This document shows positions 1 to 8,784 of a DNA stretch of 64,000 nucleotides, piece after piece. The notes below the pieces were generated by a model. The model was not told where the DNA came from. It saw nothing but the letters and a program-made list of their open reading frames with translations, and ran no database searches. Position numbers and translations under genes: made by a program. This DNA comes from Flaviramulus basaltis (lineage in GTDB: Bacteria > Bacteroidota > Bacteroidia > Flavobacteriales > Flavobacteriaceae). The DNA lies in assembly GCF_900114265.1 (NCBI RefSeq), contig NZ_FPKV01000001.1, forward strand, positions 992,001-1,056,000. The letters are read 5' to 3'. The first letter of the stretch is position 1. Each line of letters starts with the position of its first letter.

Positions 1-605
1 ATAAAGTGAAAAATGCAGTAGTTGATGCTTACAAACAATTGCGTATTGGAAATCCTTTAGATGAAAACAAACATGTTGGACCATTAATTGATACAGATGC
101 AGTTAAAATGTATCAAAATGCTTTAGAAAAAGTTGTTGAGGAAGGTGGAAATATTGTGGTTGAAGGCGGTGTTCTTTCTGGTGAAGGTTACGAAAGTGGT
201 TGTTACGTAAAACCGGCAATTGCAGAAGCACAGCCGCATTATAAAATTGTACAACACGAAACATTTGCACCAGTTTTATATTTATTAAAATATTCTGGAG
301 ATGTTGAAAATGCTATTGATATTCAAAATGAAGTTGCGCAAGGATTATCATCTGCAATAATGACTAATAATTTACGCGAGGCTGAACGTTTCTTATCTGT
401 ACAAGGTTCAGATTGCGGAATTGCAAACGTAAATATAGGAACATCTGGAGCCGAAATTGGTGGAGCTTTTGGTGGTGAAAAAGAAACTGGTGGCGGACGC
501 GAATCGGGTTCTGATGCTTGGAAAGTATATATGCGCAGACAAACAAACACTATTAATTATACAACTGAATTGCCTTTAGCACAAGGTATAAAGTTTGATT
601 TATAA
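1..605 (+). CDS. Aldehyde dehydrogenase, ALDH7 type (C-terminal part)
   Basis: Only the C-terminal ~200 residues are in the window; the reading frame is open at the left edge, so the gene starts upstream. The visible part has the conserved [13 protein letters not shown] stretch, equivalent to the E-x-F-x-P block of NAD(P)-dependent aldehyde dehydrogenases, and a [19 protein letters not shown] block typical of ALDH7 enzymes such as alpha-aminoadipic semialdehyde dehydrogenase (lysine catabolism, cytosol). The catalytic Cys and Rossmann motifs would lie upstream and are not seen, so substrate is inferred from family resemblance only. The GTG at position 6 is an internal codon, not a start. An imperfect hairpin follows the stop. 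Confidence in the ALDH family is high; in the exact subfamily, moderate. Confidence 0.88.
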   Translation, partial: KVKNAVVDAYKQLRIGNPLDENKHVGPLIDTDAVKMYQNALEKVVEEGGNIVVEGGVLSGEGYESGCYVKPAIAEAQPHYKIVQHETFAPVLYLLKYSGDVENAIDIQNEVAQGLSSAIMTNNLREAERFLSVQGSDCGIANVNIGTSGAEIGGAFGGEKETGGGRESGSDAWKVYMRRQTNTINYTTELPLAQGIKFDL

Positions 606-609
606 GAAC

Positions 610-658
610 AAAAAAACCCTGACTCTTTTTCAATTTGATTTGGAGTGCAAGGTTTTTT
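610..658 (+). terminator. Imperfect terminator-like hairpin after the ALDH gene
   Basis: A run of A followed by an ACCCTGACTC arm and, after a T-rich loop, a GAGTGCAAGGT arm and a run of T. Pairing has a bulge, so this is a moderate call. It lies just after the ALDH stop codon, where a terminator is expected. Confidence 0.5.
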
Positions 659-763
659 CAAAAGATTAATAGCAAGGCAAATATGCAAATTTATAGTGAA
701 ATTAAAAGTGTTTTTTTATTAAATAAAAGTTAAGCTTAGCGGTTTTTTATTTTTCTTAAAATT

Positions 764-1897
764 TTAGCTATATTTTACTTTTCTTAAAATTCTTAGAGTT
801 TCTTTGTGAAGATTAAATAATTCATTGCTGTGAGCTTTTAAGTATGGTTTTGCTTCATGAAGCTTATTAACAGCTTCATGAAATAAATTGAGGTAGCAAA
901 TTAAGTAGGTTGCAGGTAAGTTTCTTAAGTCTGCTTCTTCTCTTTCTGTAAGGTTTATACCTTTTTTAAGTTTCTCTAAAATAGCGTTATTGGTGTTATA
1001 TATATGAAATAATATTTTTTTATCATATTGTGGAGGCTCAAACAAAAGTTTGGTTTCAATATTATAACTGGCATTATTTTCAAACTTAATTAGTGTTTCT
1101 TCTAATTGATAATATTTGTGAGAATCTTGAAGACCAAGACTTACATACTCTATAATTTTAAAACTATCCTCATCAAATGAAATAGCAACTTCGTCTAAAG
1201 CTGAAAAAAACAAACGAACACGTTCGTTGATTAACTCGATATCCACTCTAGAAAAGAACACTTCATTTTTAACAACTTTTTTTTGTCCTGCCCAACACAG
1301 CACAAAATATTCTTTAAAAACTTTATATTTTGCATTGTAATCTTTACGATGATTCATGAAATCGAAAACACCATTCAAGGTATGCTCTATATTATTTTGA
1401 GCATTATTCTCAATGGCCTCCACAATTTTAGAGTTCACATCTTTTATTTCAATATCAAAAACTTTGGGCATACTCATGCTTCCGTCTCTAAAAAAGACGG
1501 AGCCACCATAATATTTCCATATATTTTTTCTAAGAGAAGTGAGCTTACCAGTTGGTCTTATTGTTACTAAACCAACAACCTTATCATCTGGCAAATGTGG
1601 AAACGGAATATTTTCATATTGAACAATAGGTGGACTCGTTAGGTAAGCATTGATGAGGTTTTGTATTTTGCTGTCATCAAAAAAATCTACTCCAACAATA
1701 TTATTGTCTTCATCTTCAACACCAATAACAATAAACGAGTTGTTTTTTGGGTTACTGTTTGAAAGTGCACAAATATGTTTTAAAAACTTAGCTTTACCTT
1801 CCTTATGGCTAATATCTATTTTGCGTTTTTTGTCGTAAAAACTATTCTCATCATTATGAGCCAAAAGATGTTTAATAAGAAGGCGTTTGTTAATCAT
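764..1897 (-). CDS. AlbA_2 (Schlafen-type) domain putative nucleic-acid-binding protein
   Basis: 377 residues, no signal peptide, so cytosolic. The N-terminal ~130 residues carry an AlbA_2/Schlafen-type domain: a HKEGKAKFLKHICALSNS segment (about residues 31-48) followed by FIVIGVEDEDNNIVGVD (55-71), matching the E...K...A..N..GG/N..IG(V)xD pattern of the family. The remaining ~240 residues are mixed helical and I do not recognise a domain. AlbA_2 proteins are usually annotated as putative transcriptional regulators or ATP-binding proteins; a specific role cannot be read from sequence. It lies 42 bases downstream of the short-chain dehydrogenase on the same strand, so the two may be co-transcribed. 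The start is the only Met preceding the conserved domain. Confidence 0.75.
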   Translation of the reverse strand: MINKRLLIKHLLAHNDENSFYDKKRKIDISHKEGKAKFLKHICALSNSNPKNNSFIVIGVEDEDNNIVGVDFFDDSKIQNLINAYLTSPPIVQYENIPFPHLPDDKVVGLVTIRPTGKLTSLRKNIWKYYGGSVFFRDGSMSMPKVFDIEIKDVNSKIVEAIENNAQNNIEHTLNGVFDFMNHRKDYNAKYKVFKEYFVLCWAGQKKVVKNEVFFSRVDIELINERVRLFFSALDEVAISFDEDSFKIIEYVSLGLQDSHKYYQLEETLIKFENNASYNIETKLLFEPPQYDKKILFHIYNTNNAILEKLKKGINLTEREEADLRNLPATYLICYLNLFHEAVNKLHEAKPYLKAHSNELFNLHKETLRILRKVKYS

Positions 1898-1939
1898 ATT
1901 TATCGTTCACACTTTCACATAAAACTTGTTAGTATAGCT

Positions 1940-2692
1940 TTATAAATCCTTTTTAACAACGCCACTTTTGGCTTGCGCTGTTGGAAACACCAATAAATCT
2001 GCAATATTTACATGAGGCGGTCTTGATACTACAAAATAAAGAATCTCTGCAATGTCTTTTGCTTCTAATGCTTTAAAACCTTTATAGACATTATCTGCAA
2101 TAGGATCGCCTTTAAAACGAACTTTGGAAAATTCGGTTTCAACCAAACCAGGGCTAACAGCACCAACTTTAATTCCATAAGGGTTTAAATCTATGCGCAT
2201 ACCTTCTGTAATTGCTAATACAGCATGTTTGCTAGCGCAATAGACATTACCTTTTGCATATACTTCTTTTCCTGCTGATGAACCAATATTAATGATGTGT
2301 CCAGATTTTCGCTCTGTCATTTGTGGTATAACAGCTTTGCTTATATACAGCAACCCTTTTACGTTAATATCCATCATGGCATCCCAATCGTCAATGCTAC
2401 CTTCATTTATAGGGTCTAAACCATGTGCGTTTCCAGCATTGTTTATAAGAATATCAATTTGTTTAAACTTTTGTGGCAATGATTCTATAGCATCAAACGT
2501 GGCTTTTTTGTCGCGTATATCAAAATTTAAAACATGCACATTGGTTAATCTTTCTAAAGCTTTTTGTATGGTGTTTAAGCGTTCTAATCGTCTTCCGCAG
2601 AGTATTAAATTTAGACCTTGCTTTGCAAACTCATAAGCTGTGGCTTCTCCTATACCGCTCGTTGCTCCTGTAATTAGGGCTGTTTTTGTCAT
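1940..2692 (-). CDS. SDR family NAD(P)-dependent oxidoreductase (YdfG-like)
   Basis: 250 residues, the usual length of a classical short-chain dehydrogenase/reductase. Seen in sequence: the nucleotide-binding motif TGATSGIG (8-15), an arginine pair after the second beta strand (CGRRLERL, 32-39) favouring NADP(H), NNAG (84-87), the catalytic Ser region IGSSAG (136-141) and the YxxxK pair Tyr151/Lys155 (YCASKHA). The overall pattern is closest to the YdfG/3-hydroxy acid dehydrogenase group, which oxidises serine, threonine or 3-hydroxy acids in the cytosol. Substrate is an inference. It is first in a two-gene minus-strand unit with the AlbA_2 gene and is divergent from the Bat operon, from which it is separated by a 247-base intergenic region. 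Confidence 0.88.
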   Translation of the reverse strand: MTKTALITGATSGIGEATAYEFAKQGLNLILCGRRLERLNTIQKALERLTNVHVLNFDIRDKKATFDAIESLPQKFKQIDILINNAGNAHGLDPINEGSIDDWDAMMDINVKGLLYISKAVIPQMTERKSGHIINIGSSAGKEVYAKGNVYCASKHAVLAITEGMRIDLNPYGIKVGAVSPGLVETEFSKVRFKGDPIADNVYKGFKALEAKDIAEILYFVVSRPPHVNIADLLVFPTAQAKSGVVKKDL

Positions 2693-2887
2693 AGTTATTA
2701 AATTGTATTGTAATTCATGTATAAAAATACTTAAAGGAAAATTAAAAATGAATGGTTTAATAATTAAGTTACTGTAAAAACTACATTTAAGATAAACTTA
2801 TCATAATTATTCGTTAAATACCGAAATCATTGTGTTTCCTCATTTTTTAACCAATTTTTAACATGGTATCAGTAAAAATTTTAACAA

Positions 2888-2919
2888 TTTGCAATGCTCA
2901 AATAAGGACACTATATTCG
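2888..2919 (+). promoter_or_regulatory. Candidate Bacteroidota promoter for the Bat operon
   Basis: A TTTG at 2888-2891 and a TATATTCG at 2912-2919 are separated by 20 bases. This fits the Bacteroidota sigma-ABfr pattern (TTTG near -33, TAnnTTTG near -7) with one mismatch in the -7 box. The moxR start follows 20 bases later. The rest of the 2693-2939 gap is A/T-rich and shows only a weak GATAA-N2-TTATC dyad at 2791-2802. Confidence 0.5.
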
Positions 2920-2939
2920 GGCTTTTAATTAAATAAAAA

Positions 2940-3944
2940 ATGATGGAAGAAACAGGTACAATTGATATTAAGTCTATTAACGAAAAAATTGAAAAAGAAA
3001 GTGCTTTTGTTGATTTGCTAATGCTTGAAATGAATAAAGTTATCGTGGGTCAAAAGCACATGGTAGAACGTTTGCTTATAGGTTTGCTAGGGCAAGGTCA
3101 TATTTTATTAGAAGGGGTTCCTGGTTTAGCAAAAACGCTAGCCATAAATACCTTGGCACAAGCGGTAGATGGAAGTTTTAGTAGAATACAATTCACGCCA
3201 GATTTACTACCAGCAGATGTTACGGGAACATTAATTTACAATATGAAACTTAATGATTTCTCGATAAAAAAAGGACCAATTTTTGCAAACTTTGTTTTAG
3301 CAGATGAGATTAATAGAGCGCCTGCAAAAGTACAAAGTGCTTTATTAGAGGCGATGCAAGAAAAACAAGTAACTATTGGTGATGAAACTTTTAAACTTGA
3401 TAAGCCATTTTTAGTAATGGCCACACAAAACCCTGTTGAGCAAGAAGGAACATACCAATTGCCAGAAGCACAGGTAGACCGTTTTATGCTAAAAACGGTA
3501 ATTGATTATCCTAAGATTGCCGAAGAGCAATTAATTATGAGAGCGAACATGAAAGGCGCTTGGGATAAAGTAAATCCAGTAGTTTCTGTATCTCAAATAT
3601 TAAAAGCTCAAGAGGCTGTTAGAGAGGTATACATGGATGAAAAAATTGAGAAATATATACTAGATATAATATTTGCAACACGATATCCAGAGAAATATAA
3701 ACTTGCCGATTTAAAACCACTTATTTCTTTTGGAGCTTCACCACGTGGAAGTATCAATTTAGCAACAGCTGCTAAATGTTACGCATTTATCAAGCGTCGT
3801 GGTTATGTAATTCCAGAAGATGTTCGTGCAGTTGTTTACGATGTGTTGCGTCACAGAATTGGTATTACTTACGAGGCAGAAGCAGAAAATGTAACGTCGG
3901 TAGATATTATCAATAAAATAGTAAACGAAATAGAAGTACCATAA
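2940..3944 (+). CDS. moxR: MoxR family AAA+ ATPase (Bat operon)
   Basis: 334 residues, typical of MoxR proteins. Walker A is EGVPGLAKT (58-66), Walker B is VLADEINRAP (119-128), followed by the sensor region MATQNPVEQEGTYQLPEAQ and the arginine-finger/sensor 2 area GASPRGSINL near residue 265. MoxR ATPases act as chaperones that load metals or remodel von Willebrand factor A (vWA) domain proteins; here the partners are probably the DUF58, BatA and BatB proteins encoded next. It heads the Bat (Bacteroides aerotolerance) operon, which extends to 12199 on the same strand. Two tandem ATGs (2940 and 2943) make the exact start uncertain by one codon. Cytosolic; no membrane segment is seen. Confidence 0.95.
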   Translation: MMEETGTIDIKSINEKIEKESAFVDLLMLEMNKVIVGQKHMVERLLIGLLGQGHILLEGVPGLAKTLAINTLAQAVDGSFSRIQFTPDLLPADVTGTLIYNMKLNDFSIKKGPIFANFVLADEINRAPAKVQSALLEAMQEKQVTIGDETFKLDKPFLVMATQNPVEQEGTYQLPEAQVDRFMLKTVIDYPKIAEEQLIMRANMKGAWDKVNPVVSVSQILKAQEAVREVYMDEKIEKYILDIIFATRYPEKYKLADLKPLISFGASPRGSINLATAAKCYAFIKRRGYVIPEDVRAVVYDVLRHRIGITYEAEAENVTSVDIINKIVNEIEVP

Positions 3945-3953
3945 AAATAGTTT

Positions 3954-4040
3954 CCAGTAAATCAGTGTTCAGTAGGCGGTTGTTTACTAGAATTCTGATT
4001 TGTATTGACTGCTAACTAAAGACTGTATACTGTATACTGA
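3954..4040. repeat. CAGT/ACTG word array forming an imperfect inverted repeat
   Basis: Three CAGT words (3955, 3963, 3970) sit in the left part of the moxR-DUF58 spacer. Four ACTG words (4008, 4022, 4029, 4036) sit in the right part, including a tandem TATACTG. CAGT and ACTG are reverse complements, so the spacer can fold into a long imperfect hairpin inside the operon. Seen directly; function unknown. Confidence 0.5.
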
Positions 4041-4044
4041 AAAA

Positions 4045-4911
4045 ATGGATACTAAAGAATTACTAAAAAAAGTACGAAAAATTGAGATTAAGACACGCCG
4101 TTTGTCTGATCATATCTTTGGAGGCGAATACCATTCTACCTTCAAAGGACGTGGTATGACTTTTAGTGAAGTGCGCCAATATCAATACGGAGATGATGTT
4201 AGAAATATAGATTGGAATGTTACGGCACGTTACAGCGAGCCTTACATAAAAGTTTTCGAAGAAGAAAGAGAGTTAACCATGATGCTTATGGTGGATATCT
4301 CAGGTTCAGAATTATTTGGAACAGAACAACAATTTAAAAACGAAGTGGTTACCGAAATTGCTGCAACTTTAGCGTTTTCAGCAACTCAAAATAACGATAA
4401 AATAGGGCTTATTTTATTTTCTGATAAGGTAGAATTATATATTCCACCAAAAAAAGGACGCTCTCATGTACTTAGAATTATTAGAGAATTAATTGAGTTT
4501 GAGCCAGAAAGTAAACAAACCAATTTAGCCGAAGCTTTAAAATTCATGCAAAACGTCATGAAGAAAAAAGCTATTGTTTTTGTGCTGTCTGATTTTATTG
4601 CAGATGATTATCATCAAACCATGAAAATTGTTTCTGGTAAACATGATGTAACAGGAATAAGAGTTTATGATAAGCGAGAAGAAGACATACCAAATTTAGG
4701 TATGGTACAAATGCAGGATGAAGAAACAGGCGAGTTAATGCTCGTAAATACATCATCAAAAAAAGTGCGACTTAATTATGGTAAGTTTTATCGTGAAAAG
4801 GTAGATTATTACAAAGAAAGCTTTAATAAATCTGGCGCAGGAAGTATTGATTGTCGTGTTGATGAAAGCTATGTAAAAAAACTATTAGGCTATTTTAAAA
4901 GAAGGGGTTAA
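4045..4911 (+). CDS. DUF58 domain-containing protein (Bat operon)
   Basis: 288 residues, cytosolic, no signal peptide. The DUF58 signature is clear: FSEVRQYQYGDDVRNIDWN (40-58), followed by ARYSEPYIKVFEEEREL and a degenerate vWA-like metal site DISGSE (84-89). DUF58 proteins nearly always follow moxR and are thought to be MoxR clients. The gene is the second of the Bat operon, 100 bases after moxR across an unusual CAGT/ACTG-rich spacer, and is directly abutted by the next gene. The vWA metal-ion-dependent adhesion site (MIDAS) is DxSxS as in BatA, so metal binding is plausible. Confidence in family is high; the biochemical role is not established. Confidence 0.93.
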   Translation: MDTKELLKKVRKIEIKTRRLSDHIFGGEYHSTFKGRGMTFSEVRQYQYGDDVRNIDWNVTARYSEPYIKVFEEERELTMMLMVDISGSELFGTEQQFKNEVVTEIAATLAFSATQNNDKIGLILFSDKVELYIPPKKGRSHVLRIIRELIEFEPESKQTNLAEALKFMQNVMKKKAIVFVLSDFIADDYHQTMKIVSGKHDVTGIRVYDKREEDIPNLGMVQMQDEETGELMLVNTSSKKVRLNYGKFYREKVDYYKESFNKSGAGSIDCRVDESYVKKLLGYFKRRG

Positions 4912-6576
4912 TTGAAGTTAAAAGTGAAAAATTTGAAGTTTAATAAATTAGTTGAAGCATTTGGTAAAAAAGCGTTTTTATACGCTATGGGTTTTTTACT
5001 ACTGCCATTTTGTTTATCAGCCCAAGTCACTTCAGCAATCGATTCAACATCTATTAAAATTGGTGAACAAATCACTTATCATATTCAAGTTGAAACAGAT
5101 TCTACAAGTTTAGTCGTATTTCCAGAAGGACAAACATTTTCACCTTTGGAAATGATTGAATCATATGATGTAGATACTTTAAAAAACAACGATAAGTACA
5201 ACCTCATTAAAAAATACGGATTAACGCAATTCGATTCGGGTTCATACACAATTCCTAGACAAAAAATTATTATTGGCGATAAAACCTTTTTTACCGACTC
5301 TTTAAAAGTTGAAGTAAGAAATGTTCTTATAGATACAACAAAACAAGGGCTTTACAACATAAAACCTATTATAACGGTTGAAAAAAGTGCTAGTAATTGG
5401 TGGAAATATCTATTACTCGCTCTTTTAATAATTGGAGTCATAGCGTTTTTATTATATTGGTTTATTTGGCGAGCAAAACCGCTTACAGAAGAAGAGCAAA
5501 TAGCTTTACTTCCGCCTTATGATAGAGCAAAATTAGCATTAAAAAAGTTAGATGAAAGTCATTATTTAGAACATGAAAATTTAAAAGATTATTATTCTGA
5601 TTTGACATTTATCATCAGAAAATATCTTGACGAAAAAGTATATGATCGCGCTTTAGAAAGTACCACAGGAGAATTAATAAACAGGCTTAATTTACTCAAA
5701 GAAGGCAATCAAGTAGATTTAAGTAAAGATGATATTAAAAACTTAGAAAGTATTTTAAAACGTGCCGATTTAGTGAAATTTGCAAAGTCTGCTCCAGATA
5801 TTGAGCTTGCAAAATTAGACCGAAATACTATTGATATAGAGATTGACCACGTTAAAGAAGCCTTACCAGAACCTACAGAAGAAGAAAAGCTTTTAGACGA
5901 AAAATATAGAGAAGAACAAGATCGTAAAAAGAAACGTAAAAAAGTTTGGATAACAGTTGGGATTAGTATTTTTCTACTTTTAGCAACATTAACAGGACTA
6001 TCAATAAAATATGGTTTTTCTATTGTAAAAGACACTATAATTGGACATGAAAGTAAAGAGCTTTTAGAAGGCGATTGGGTAACTAGCGAGTACGGATTTC
6101 CACCAATTACTATTTCTACTCCAAAGGTTTTAAAACGATTTGATTTGCCTATTCCAGAGGAGTACAAGGCATCAATGAATACGACTTCTTTTATGTATGG
6201 AACCTTGTTAGATGAGTTTAGTGTTCTTGTTAATACTGCTAAATACAAACAAGCTCCAGAAGGAGGAATAGATATTGAAAAGTCTATAGATGGAACTATA
6301 AAAGGGATTGAATCACAAGGCGCAAAAGATATCGTAACATTAAGAGATAATTTCACCACACCAAATGGAGCAGAAGGTGTTAAAACATACGGTTCTTTAA
6401 AGGTGGATCCTTTTAAAACAGGAAATTTTGTCGAAATAAATTATGTCATGCTTCATTTTGCTTCGGAAAACGTATTGCAACAAATTATGCTTACATATCC
6501 AAAGGATGATACTTACGCAGACCAAACTATAGAACGTATTTTAAACTCTATTGAACTTAAAAAAGCTAAAGAATAA
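4912..6576 (+). CDS. Membrane protein of the Bat operon with BatD-like N-terminal region
   Basis: 554 residues if translation starts at TTG 4912, directly after the DUF58 stop. A later ATG at 4987 would keep a minimal signal peptide, so the start is uncertain. An exported N-terminus (residues 21-37, ending SAQ) is followed by a beta-rich periplasmic domain to ~160. A transmembrane helix (TM) lies at 163-185. A helical cytosolic part follows, with PPYDRAKLALKKLDE and ESTTGELINRL as found in Bat-associated membrane proteins. A second helix is near 346-367, and then ~185 further residues. The gene overlaps batA by one base (TAATG). It probably helps assemble the BatA/BatB membrane complex. The C-terminal domain after the last helix is not one I recognise. 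Confidence 0.75.
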   Translation: MKLKVKNLKFNKLVEAFGKKAFLYAMGFLLLPFCLSAQVTSAIDSTSIKIGEQITYHIQVETDSTSLVVFPEGQTFSPLEMIESYDVDTLKNNDKYNLIKKYGLTQFDSGSYTIPRQKIIIGDKTFFTDSLKVEVRNVLIDTTKQGLYNIKPIITVEKSASNWWKYLLLALLIIGVIAFLLYWFIWRAKPLTEEEQIALLPPYDRAKLALKKLDESHYLEHENLKDYYSDLTFIIRKYLDEKVYDRALESTTGELINRLNLLKEGNQVDLSKDDIKNLESILKRADLVKFAKSAPDIELAKLDRNTIDIEIDHVKEALPEPTEEEKLLDEKYREEQDRKKKRKKVWITVGISIFLLLATLTGLSIKYGFSIVKDTIIGHESKELLEGDWVTSEYGFPPITISTPKVLKRFDLPIPEEYKASMNTTSFMYGTLLDEFSVLVNTAKYKQAPEGGIDIEKSIDGTIKGIESQGAKDIVTLRDNFTTPNGAEGVKTYGSLKVDPFKTGNFVEINYVMLHFASENVLQQIMLTYPKDDTYADQTIERILNSIELKKAKE

Positions 6577-7580
6577 TGTTTGAAGGTATTGAGTTTTTAA
6601 ATAAAGAATTTTTCTGGTTGCTCTTAGCGCTACCACTAGCCGTGTTATGGTATGTTATTAAGAATAAAAAACAAACAGCAGAACTTAAAATATCAAGTTT
6701 AAAAGGTTTTAAAATTACCAATTCTTGGTTGCCTAAATTAAGACCTGTACTATTTGTGCTTCGTCTTGTGGCTTTAGCATTATTAATAACAGCATTAGCG
6801 AGACCTCAATCGGTTGATGTTTCAACAAAAACAAAAACAACTCGCGGTATAGATATTGTTATGGCAATAGATGTATCTGCAAGTATGTTAGCAAAAGATT
6901 TATCACCTAATAGATTAGAAGCACTTAAAGAAGTTGCTTCAGATTTTATAAAAGGAAGACCAAACGATAGAATTGGTTTGGTTGAATATGCAGGCGAAAG
7001 CTACACAAAAACACCAATTACTAGCGATAAAGCAATTGTATTACGTTCTTTAAAAAGCATTAGATACAACACTGTTATTGAGGGTGGTACAGCAATTGGT
7101 ATGGGTTTAGCAACGTCAGTAAATAGATTAAAAGATAGTAAAGCGAAAAGTAAAATTATTATTTTACTAACAGATGGTGTAAATAATTCAGGTTTTATAG
7201 ACCCTAAAATAGCGAGTGAATTGGCTGTAGAATATGGTATAAAAGTATATACTATTGGTTTGGGAACTAATGGAATGGCACTATCACCTATTCGTGTTTT
7301 ACCAAATGGAGATTTTCAATACGGGCGTATACAGGTTGAGATTGATGAAACTTTGCTTAAAGAAATAGCCGATGTTACTGGAGGTAAATATTTTAGAGCA
7401 ACAAATAATAAAAAATTAGAAGAAATATATAGCGAAATAAATAAACTTGAAAAAACTGAAATAGAAGAATTTAAGTTTTATAATTATGAAGAAAAGTACC
7501 GTTCATTAGTCCTTTTAGCAAGCCTTTTACTGCTAATAGAATTACTGTTACGATATACGGTTTTTAGAAGTTTTGTTTAA
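6576..7580 (+). CDS. batA: BatA: membrane-anchored vWA domain protein
   Basis: 334 residues. Two N-terminal hydrophobic helices (about 13-29 and 55-75) are followed by a vWA domain with an intact MIDAS metal site, DVSASM with Asp99, Ser101 and Ser103, and a C-terminal membrane helix near 309-326. This helix-helix-vWA-helix layout is that of BatA in the Bacteroides aerotolerance operon, where Bat proteins contribute to tolerance of oxygen or oxidative stress. The start overlaps the preceding stop by one base, so expression is probably translationally coupled. The vWA domain is expected in the periplasm or at the membrane surface, with MoxR as the cytosolic partner. Assignment as BatA rather than BatB rests on gene order. 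Confidence 0.92.
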   Translation: MFEGIEFLNKEFFWLLLALPLAVLWYVIKNKKQTAELKISSLKGFKITNSWLPKLRPVLFVLRLVALALLITALARPQSVDVSTKTKTTRGIDIVMAIDVSASMLAKDLSPNRLEALKEVASDFIKGRPNDRIGLVEYAGESYTKTPITSDKAIVLRSLKSIRYNTVIEGGTAIGMGLATSVNRLKDSKAKSKIIILLTDGVNNSGFIDPKIASELAVEYGIKVYTIGLGTNGMALSPIRVLPNGDFQYGRIQVEIDETLLKEIADVTGGKYFRATNNKKLEEIYSEINKLEKTEIEEFKFYNYEEKYRSLVLLASLLLLIELLLRYTVFRSFV

Positions 7581-7643
7581 AAAAAATTAGTGTATTCGTG
7601 GTTTAACAATTAAAATAATTCACGAAAAACAAAAAAACAATTA

Positions 7644-8684
7644 ATGTATCAATTAGAAGAAAAAATATGGTTTTGGACTTTGATTATTATTCCAGTAATA
7701 ATCTTACTCTTTTTGGTGCTTCAATTTTGGAAATACAAGGCACAAAATAAGTTTGCAGATGCGCCATTATTAAAAAGATTAAGCCCAAATAGATCCATTT
7801 TTAAAGCTATTTTAAAAGTTATCGTTTTAAGTTTAGCTTTTCTATGCCTAACAATTGCTTTAGTAAACCCTAAAATAGGCACAAAATTAGAAACTGTTAA
7901 GCGTGAAGGTGTAGATATTGTTTTTGCAATTGATGTTTCTAAAAGTATGTTGGCCGAAGATATTGCACCAAATAGATTAGAAAAATCAAAGCAATTGGTT
8001 ACTCAAATCATCAACAATTTGGCAAGCGATCGCGTGGGAATTATTGCTTACGCAGGAAGAGCATTTCCGCAATTACCTATTACAACAGACTACGCATCGG
8101 CTAAAATGTTTTTACAAAGCATGAATACCGATATGTTGTCGTCTCAAGGAACTGCTATAAACGAAGCTATTAAATTAGCAAAAACTTACTTCGATAATGA
8201 AGAGCAAACTAATCGTGTGCTTATCATTATTTCAGATGGAGAAGATCATAGTGAGGAAGCTGCGGCAGTTGCAGAACAAGCTCACGATGAAGAAGGAATT
8301 AGAATTTTTACCATCGGCGTTGGCGATGTTAAAGGAGGACCAATTCCAGAGAAAAGAAATGGCATTGTTTTAAACTATAAAAAAGATAGTCAAGGAGAAA
8401 CTGTAATCACCAAATTGAATGAAGAAACCCTTAAAAGTATTGCGACAGAAGCTAACGGTGCTTATATAAATGGAAAAAATACAGCCAATGTTGTAGAAAA
8501 TATTAGAGATATTTTAAACACCATGGACAAAACTGAATTTGAAGCAAAACAGTTTGCAGATTTTAAAGACCAATTTCAATGGTTTTTAGGTTTTGGTATT
8601 TTCTTTTTATTGTTGGATATTTTCTTATTAGAACGAAAAACAGCTTGGTTGAAAAAGTTGAATTTATTTAATGAAAACTTTTAA
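7644..8684 (+). CDS. batB: BatB: membrane-anchored vWA domain protein
   Basis: 346 residues, a paralogue of the preceding BatA with the same plan. There are N-terminal helices at about 8-27 and 55-73, a vWA domain with intact MIDAS DVSKSM (Asp97, Ser99, Ser101) and a C-terminal helix near 313-330. It contains the ITTDYASAKMFLQ and TIGVGDVKGGPIPEK stretches usual in BatB. It follows batA after 63 bases that contain an ATTCGTG...CACGAA inverted repeat. Expected to form a complex with BatA and the TPR proteins BatC and BatE. Family confidence is high; the molecular function of Bat complexes is still poorly defined. Confidence 0.92.
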   Translation: MYQLEEKIWFWTLIIIPVIILLFLVLQFWKYKAQNKFADAPLLKRLSPNRSIFKAILKVIVLSLAFLCLTIALVNPKIGTKLETVKREGVDIVFAIDVSKSMLAEDIAPNRLEKSKQLVTQIINNLASDRVGIIAYAGRAFPQLPITTDYASAKMFLQSMNTDMLSSQGTAINEAIKLAKTYFDNEEQTNRVLIIISDGEDHSEEAAAVAEQAHDEEGIRIFTIGVGDVKGGPIPEKRNGIVLNYKKDSQGETVITKLNEETLKSIATEANGAYINGKNTANVVENIRDILNTMDKTEFEAKQFADFKDQFQWFLGFGIFFLLLDIFLLERKTAWLKKLNLFNENF

Positions 8685-8784
8685 TATCAGCTAAAACAAA
8701 ATTTAACATTTATATTTTTTTTAACGAATAGAAACACAGGGTTTTATAATTTTAGAATAAAATATTACTGAAATTAAATTTGAA

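Noticed and set aside
2292-2636. Plus-strand open frame of 114 codons antisense to the SDR gene
   Set aside because: It lies within a well-supported dehydrogenase with all catalytic motifs and shows no independent signal.
5709-6359. Long open frame on the minus strand (216 codons)
   Set aside because: It lies wholly inside the Bat-operon membrane protein gene, lacks a promoter or signal, and its Ser/Phe/Ile-rich composition is what antisense of such a gene gives.
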